Shown here piece by piece: positions 60,350 through 64,000 of a DNA stretch of 64,000 nucleotides. A program made the position numbers and the translations under genes. Each line of letters opens with the position of its first letter. The stretch's first letter is position 1. The notes below the pieces were generated by a model. That model had not been told where the DNA came from. It searched no databases and saw only the letters and a program-made list of their open reading frames with translations. Origin of the DNA: Litoreibacter albidus (lineage in GTDB: Bacteria > Pseudomonadota > Alphaproteobacteria > Rhodobacterales > Rhodobacteraceae); assembly GCF_900107015.1 (NCBI RefSeq), contig NZ_FNOI01000002.1, forward strand, positions 310,001 to 374,000, given 5' to 3'.

Positions 60350-61630
60350 GTGGGACTAGCTATTCTTCTTTGCGTCTTTGGCGTGGGCGTCGTGATCGGC
60401 GCACCTGTTGCATTCGCCATGGGTATCGCCGCCGCTGCGGCCTTCTGGTACGAAGGCTTCCCCCTTCTCATCACCTTCCAGCGGGCGACGGCGGGCGTGT
60501 CGGTCTTCTCGCTGCTGGCGATCCCCTTCTTCGTCTTCGCGGGTGAGATCATGCTTCACGGCGGCATTGCCCGCCGCTTGGTCAAGCTGGCGTCGGCCTT
60601 GGTCGGCCACCTCAAGGGTGGCTTGGCGATGGTCAACATCTTCTCCAGCATGCTGTTCGGTGGCATCTCCGGCTCCGCCGTCGCGGATATCTCCGCGCTT
60701 GGCTCGCTGCTGATCCCTGTGATGAAGGAACGCGGCTACCGCCCCGACTTCGCGGTCAACGTCACCGTGACCTCCTCCATCGCGGGCATCGTGATCCCGC
60801 CCAGCCACAACATGATCATCTTCGCAGTGGCTGCTGGTGGCGGCATCTCCGTGTCCAAGCTGTTCTTGGCGGGCGTCATCCCCGGCATCTTGATGTGCGT
60901 CTGCCTCGCCATCGCCGCCTACATCCTGTCGATCAAGCACAACTACCCGTCAGAGCCATTCCCCGGTTGGGGCGAGGTTGGGCGCAGTGCGGCCGACGCC
61001 ATCCCCGGTTTCATGACGGCGGTGATCATCGTAGGCGGCACCCTGTCGGGCGTCTTCACCGTCACGGAATCCGGTGCCTTCGGCGCCATCTACGCGGTGC
61101 TGCTAACCAAGTTCTACTACCGTGACCTTAGCTGGCAGTCCTTCGTGAGATCCGTCACGGGCGCGGTGCGCACGACGGCAATGGTGATGATCCTCATCGC
61201 CTTCGCCAGCTCTTTCGCCTACCTGCTGGCGCTCTATCAGGTTCCGGCCAAGCTCAGCACCTTGCTGGTGTCGATCTCTGACAACCCGATCATGATCCTG
61301 CTGATGATCAACCTGATTTTGCTGATCCTCGGGATGATCATGGACATGGCCGCGCTGATCCTGATCTGCACACCGATCTTCCTGCCCATCGCAAAGGGCT
61401 TGGGCATGGACCCGACGCAGTTCGGCATCATGATGTTGATCAACCTCGGGCTGGGCCTGTGCACGCCCCCCGTCGGCACCTGTCTCTTCGTCGGCTGCGC
61501 CGTGGGCAAAATCAAGATCGAGCAGGCGTTGAAATCAATCTGGCCGTTCTACGTCGCCATCTTGGGCGCGCTGCTTCTGGTCACCTTCGTGCCGCAGGTG
61601 TCGCTCTGGCTCCCGTCGCTTTACGATTGA
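60350..61630 (+). CDS. dctM: TRAP transporter large permease DctM
   Basis: This 426-residue permease has about twelve membrane segments and starts with GTG at 60350; GAAGGA overlaps the end of dctQ. The family signatures are LAIPFFVFAGEIMLHGGIAR, FGGISGSAVADISALGSLLI and IVIPPSHNMIIFAVAAGGGI, and the C-terminal repeat mirrors these in GLGLCTPPVGTCLFVGCAVG. It performs sodium-coupled substrate import with DctP and DctQ. It is followed after 92 bases by a GntR-type regulator gene in the same direction. Confidence 0.96.
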   Translation: MGLAILLCVFGVGVVIGAPVAFAMGIAAAAAFWYEGFPLLITFQRATAGVSVFSLLAIPFFVFAGEIMLHGGIARRLVKLASALVGHLKGGLAMVNIFSSMLFGGISGSAVADISALGSLLIPVMKERGYRPDFAVNVTVTSSIAGIVIPPSHNMIIFAVAAGGGISVSKLFLAGVIPGILMCVCLAIAAYILSIKHNYPSEPFPGWGEVGRSAADAIPGFMTAVIIVGGTLSGVFTVTESGAFGAIYAVLLTKFYYRDLSWQSFVRSVTGAVRTTAMVMILIAFASSFAYLLALYQVPAKLSTLLVSISDNPIMILLMINLILLILGMIMDMAALILICTPIFLPIAKGLGMDPTQFGIMMLINLGLGLCTPPVGTCLFVGCAVGKIKIEQALKSIWPFYVAILGALLLVTFVPQVSLWLPSLYD

Positions 61631-61682
61631 TCAAACAGAGGTCAGCCAGAGGTCACGGGCGGCGGTAGATTCACCGTGGCTT

Positions 61683-61692
61683 CTGGTATACG
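61683..61692. promoter_or_regulatory. TGGTATAC motif upstream of the GntR gene
   Basis: CTGGTATACG carries the same octamer as the TRAP promoter site (58624-58631) and lies 32 bases before the regulator's start codon. It is the second member of a candidate shared operator pair, which would give autoregulation. Confidence 0.5.
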
Positions 61693-61722
61693 TAGCCGTC
61701 AATTCTATGGTGGGACAACGAC

Positions 61723-62403
61723 ATGACACAGCTAACAAACGCAGCGGAGCGCCGCACCAATGTGGATGAGGTCTTCGAGGCGTTGCACCACGAGATCGTG
61801 ACATTGGAGCTGATGCCGGGCACCAAGATTTCCGAGGCGGAGATCGCCAGCAAGTTCTCTGTCTCGCGCCAACCCGTGCGCGACGCCTTCGCGCGGTTGG
61901 GCAATTTGGGGCTGCTGTTGATCCGCCCGCAAAAGGCCACGGTGGTGCGCAAGTTTTCCATGCCAGAGATTTCGCACGCCCGCTTTGTGCGCACCGCGAT
62001 AGAGGTGGAGGTGCTGCGCAACGCTATCCACAAGTGGCCAGACATCGACACGTCGGACATTCGCGAAAACATGAAGCGCCAAGCCGCCAGCGTCGCCGCC
62101 AAAGACACCGTGCTGTTTCACGAGCTGGACTATGAGTTTCACAAAAGCCTCTGCGTCGGGGCGGGATTTGAGCTGGCGTTCGAGACGATCTCGGAGATGA
62201 AGTCCAAAGTCGACCGCCTGTGCAGCCTGTCGCTGGCGGAGCCCACTGAAATGGAAATCCTGCTCGCCGATCACACCCGCATGATTGCGGCGCTGGACGA
62301 CGGCGACGCCGCCGCGTTGGAAACCGTCATTCGCCAGCACCTTGCGCGGCTCGACACAGTGGTGGACCGCATTCAGCAAAAGCATTCGGAATACTTCGAG
62401 TAA
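61723..62403 (+). CDS. GntR family regulator with FCD domain
   Basis: This 226-residue regulator has the N-terminal winged helix (VFEALHHEIVTLELMPGTKI, SEAEIASKFSVSRQPVRDAFARL) and a C-terminal all-helical FCD domain. The domain includes ETVIRQHLARLDTVVDRIQQ and DHTRMIAALDDGDAAALETV, whose Asp/His residues usually bind a metal and the effector acid. It follows the TRAP operon in the same direction and is likely its repressor, released by the transported carboxylate. Confidence 0.94.
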   Translation: MTQLTNAAERRTNVDEVFEALHHEIVTLELMPGTKISEAEIASKFSVSRQPVRDAFARLGNLGLLLIRPQKATVVRKFSMPEISHARFVRTAIEVEVLRNAIHKWPDIDTSDIRENMKRQAASVAAKDTVLFHELDYEFHKSLCVGAGFELAFETISEMKSKVDRLCSLSLAEPTEMEILLADHTRMIAALDDGDAAALETVIRQHLARLDTVVDRIQQKHSEYFE

Positions 62404-62431
62404 CCGCCACCCGACCGCCAAAATGAAAAGA

Positions 62432-62453
62432 GGGTTCCGACCCCCCGGAACCC
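62432..62453. repeat. Hairpin after the GntR gene
   Basis: GGGTTCCG (62432-62439) and CGGAACCC (62446-62453) form a perfect 8-bp stem with a C-rich 6-base loop, 29 bases after the gntR stop. No T run follows, so it is only a possible transcription end. Between it and 62622 I see no further feature. Confidence 0.5.
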
Positions 62454-62621
62454 CCTTCTACCCCACGTGTTTGGTTACTCGCACCACGTGTCTTGGAAAC
62501 TGGATCCGGCCCTACTGGCTCGGCATGCTTATGGGTAGCGACGGCGCGGCGGCATTGCAAACAAACTCTGCGCGCAATTCGAACCCCATTCCTGTCAAAT
62601 TTTCCGCACCCCTCGGGGAAC

Positions 62622-62653
62622 AGAAAACGCCCGCGCGAAAATCGGCGGGCGTT
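62622..62653 (-). terminator. Terminator of the DUF2853 gene
   Basis: On the minus strand AACGCCCGC (62653-62645) pairs with GCGGGCGTT (62634-62626) over nine bases with a 10-base loop, followed by TTC. Counting the last two stem bases the T run is four. It lies 27 bases after the DUF2853 stop. Confidence 0.65.
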
Positions 62654-62679
62654 CAGATCGCGTCAGCCTGTGGTGCGGC

Positions 62680-63021
62680 TTAGCCGTACACGGACTCTTT
62701 GTTGAAGTGCTTGGTCAGCATGTAGTAGACGACCGCGCGGTATTTGTTGCGCTCGGACTTGCCGTATACTTCGATGACCGAATTGATGGCTTCCATCAGC
62801 TGCGGGCTGTCGGACAGGCCCAGCTTTTTGATCAGGAAGTTGTTCTTAACAGTTTCCAGTTCCTCGGCTTGGCTGCCAGCAACTGTGGATGCGTCTGCGT
62901 TGTAGATTGCAGGGCCGCAACCGATTGTGACTTTCGTCAACAGATCCATATCGGGCGTCATGTTGCATTTGTTTTTCAGATCGTCCGCATAGATTGCGAT
63001 CAACTCGTCACGTTTTCCCAT
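62680..63021 (-). CDS. DUF2853 family small protein
   Basis: This 113-residue protein starts at the ATG at 63021 (MGKRDELIAIYADDLKNKCN) with GGGAG upstream; a longer frame to 63051 has no support. It is helical, with DLLTKVTIGCGPAIYNADAS and the C-terminal NKYRAVVYYMLTKHFNKESV typical of DUF2853. The family is common in marine alphaproteobacteria and Bacteroidetes; its function is unknown. It has its own terminator-like hairpin downstream and is probably monocistronic. Confidence 0.85.
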   Translation of the reverse strand: MGKRDELIAIYADDLKNKCNMTPDMDLLTKVTIGCGPAIYNADASTVAGSQAEELETVKNNFLIKKLGLSDSPQLMEAINSVIEVYGKSERNKYRAVVYYMLTKHFNKESVYG

Positions 63022-63160
63022 TGAAATATCTCCCACCAATGTTCGGGCCAACTGCCCCTGTTACAGCCCGTCAAAACGGGCCTTGAAGCGGACAATACTG
63101 GCTAAATCAGCCAATCCAAAGGAAAAATGCAGTGACTTTTCCCCGCAGGCGACAATGGGC

Positions 63161-63874
63161 CTAGCGGCAGGTCCCCCAGCCGTTGTTTTGCATGTGGAAG
63201 TGGTCGGCGTGCAGCGCGTTATACTCCGGACCCAGCACAGTGGAGAACCACTGGCACCCGCTATCGCGCAACTCTTGGAAGAACGCTTTTTGGGCGGGCG
63301 GGCCGGTCCAGCCCGACAGCAGATCAATCCGCGTCCCATCGGCCAGAACCACGCCGCGTATATCAATGGAGGCCGCGGTGGCATGGGTGCTCATCCGTGT
63401 TCTCGCCCCGCGGATAGGGCGGCAATTGTAGCTGCCGATGTGGCGCAATTCTTTGACACCCTGCCCGAAATGCGCCTCTGCCGCCGGTTGCACGCCGTGC
63501 TGTTCCCACATCGCGACCCTGAGGGCGGTCTCGCAAGAGGTCTCGACCGCGCGCAGTCGCGCAGCCCCCACGCCGGACAGATCGACACGGTTGGCGATGC
63601 CGCAGCGCTCCCCCTCCACCAGTGGCGGCATTGATTGGTAGCGCCCGCCTTGCGCCAAGACTTGCAGGCAGATGTCAGGGTCATCCAAGACCCGCCGCAG
63701 CTTGAAATGCGTCACCGGCGTCACGGGATCGGTCACCACCAATTCGCGCAACGGGTTCCATTCGCGCGGCAACGGGCTGCTTGGGTCGGTAAAGGCCCAA
63801 TGAACGCCAAACGCCACCGCAGCAAAGGCTACGGTGGCGCTTAGAATACTCAAGACGACCCGAAAGGCCGTCAT
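63161..63874 (-). CDS. Extensin-like C-terminal domain protein
   Basis: This 237-residue protein has an N-terminal hydrophobic anchor or signal (TAFRVVLSILSATVAFAAVA) and an extensin-like C-terminal domain: GVKELRHIGSYNCRPIRG, MSTHATAASIDIRGVVLADG, and the terminal HADHFHMQNNGWGTCR. The HATAxxIDI and HADHFHM histidines and Asp resemble the zinc site of M15-type peptidases, so a cell-wall peptidase-like role is plausible. The start could instead be a TTG at 63892. It lies 27 bases downstream of ahcY in the same direction. Confidence 0.85.
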   Translation of the reverse strand: MTAFRVVLSILSATVAFAAVAFGVHWAFTDPSSPLPREWNPLRELVVTDPVTPVTHFKLRRVLDDPDICLQVLAQGGRYQSMPPLVEGERCGIANRVDLSGVGAARLRAVETSCETALRVAMWEQHGVQPAAEAHFGQGVKELRHIGSYNCRPIRGARTRMSTHATAASIDIRGVVLADGTRIDLLSGWTGPPAQKAFFQELRDSGCQWFSTVLGPEYNALHADHFHMQNNGWGTCR

Positions 63875-63901
63875 CGCGGGATGGGCTTTCAACCCGCGAC
63901 C

Positions 63902-64000
63902 CTAGTAACGGTAGTGCTCTGGCTTGAACGGGCCGTCAGGCGACACGCCGATATAGTCGGCCTGCTCTTTGTCCAGCTTCGACAGTTTCACGCCGATGCG
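63902..64000 (-). CDS. ahcY: Adenosylhomocysteinase, C-terminal end (runs off the right edge)
   Basis: Only the last 32 residues are in the window. They read [20 protein letters not shown] and end [11 protein letters not shown] before the stop at 63904-63902. This is the strongly conserved C-terminus of S-adenosyl-L-homocysteine hydrolase (LxxLxxxQAxYIGVxxxGPFKPxHYRY), where the final Lys and Tyr contact NAD across the subunit interface. The enzyme splits SAH to adenosine and homocysteine. The N-terminal part lies beyond base 64000. Confidence 0.94.
   Translation of the reverse strand, partial: RIGVKLSKLDKEQADYIGVSPDGPFKPEHYRY

Noticed and set aside
1-64000. CRISPR array, insertion sequence or prophage
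   Set aside because: No spaced direct repeats, transposase, integrase or phage structural genes were recognised anywhere in the window.

Overview
The window is a chromosomal segment of an alphaproteobacterium, most likely a marine member of the Rhodobacteraceae (Roseobacter group). Several features point there: the neighbourhood ubiB-ubiE-mutM-enoyl-CoA hydratase-rpsT-dnaA-dnaN-recF-gyrB; a heme/membrane block hemD-mitofilin(Mic60)-hemY; a sorbitol/mannitol-type ABC operon with a polyol dehydrogenase; a DctPQM TRAP transporter; and a short type II lumazine synthase behind an FMN riboswitch. I see no insertion sequence, prophage, plasmid gene or CRISPR array. Nearly all of the sequence is coding, and gene ends often overlap by 1 to 29 bases. 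The taxonomic call is inference from gene families and synteny, not from an rRNA gene.

Layout. 1-3550: one arm of a flagellar locus (flagellin 5' end, FlgN-like chaperone, rod-binding FlgJ-like protein, fliK, flgD). 3542-15560: housekeeping and replication genes (ubiB, ubiE, mutM, enoyl-CoA hydratase, rpsT, rhodanese, dnaA, dnaN, recF, a LysE exporter, gyrB). 15618-20727: an App1-type phosphatase, then a nucleic-acid repair group made of UdgX fused to DUF4130, its radical-SAM partner, an HVA1-domain protein and a topoisomerase IB. 20764-22893: a small redox group (TetR regulator, FrnE/DsbA-like protein, AhpD/CMD-like protein) with two palindromic operator candidates upstream. 22989-28791: the second flagellar arm (flgI, flgL, flgK, flgE, motB). 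28876-35083: Lrp regulator, arginase and ornithine cyclodeaminase (arginine to proline), FMN riboswitch plus ribH, then a catabolic trio (SDR, beta-keto acid cleavage enzyme, FAD oxidoreductase). 35187-38082: the copper module cueR-copA with a textbook 19-bp-spaced MerR-family promoter. 38087-44526: polyol ABC transporter, AraC regulator and polyol dehydrogenase in one overlapping operon. 44867-45816: msrB-msrA. 45864-51860: a siderophore ABC importer, a DUF2218 protein and a TonB-dependent receptor. 52023-52098: tRNA-Thr(CGU). 52141-55697: hemY, Mic60-like and hemD, facing the operon tsaD-gpsA-yciI-EVE (55746-58468). 58730-62403: TRAP transporter and a GntR/FCD regulator. 62680-64000: DUF2853, an extensin-like protein and the 3' end of adenosylhomocysteinase.

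How the parts work together. The two flagellar arms make the hook, junction, P-ring, filament and motor proteins and flank the replication/repair core. The repair group pairs a uracil-DNA-crosslinking protein with an uncharacterised radical-SAM enzyme. Several transport systems carry their own regulator and a visible cis site: CueR with the copA promoter, the GntR protein with a shared TGGTATAC motif, and the AraC protein in the polyol operon.

Limits: everything here is read by eye from the sequence and its translations. Families are recognised from remembered motifs, promoters are assigned by -35/-10 resemblance, and no searches or folding were run.
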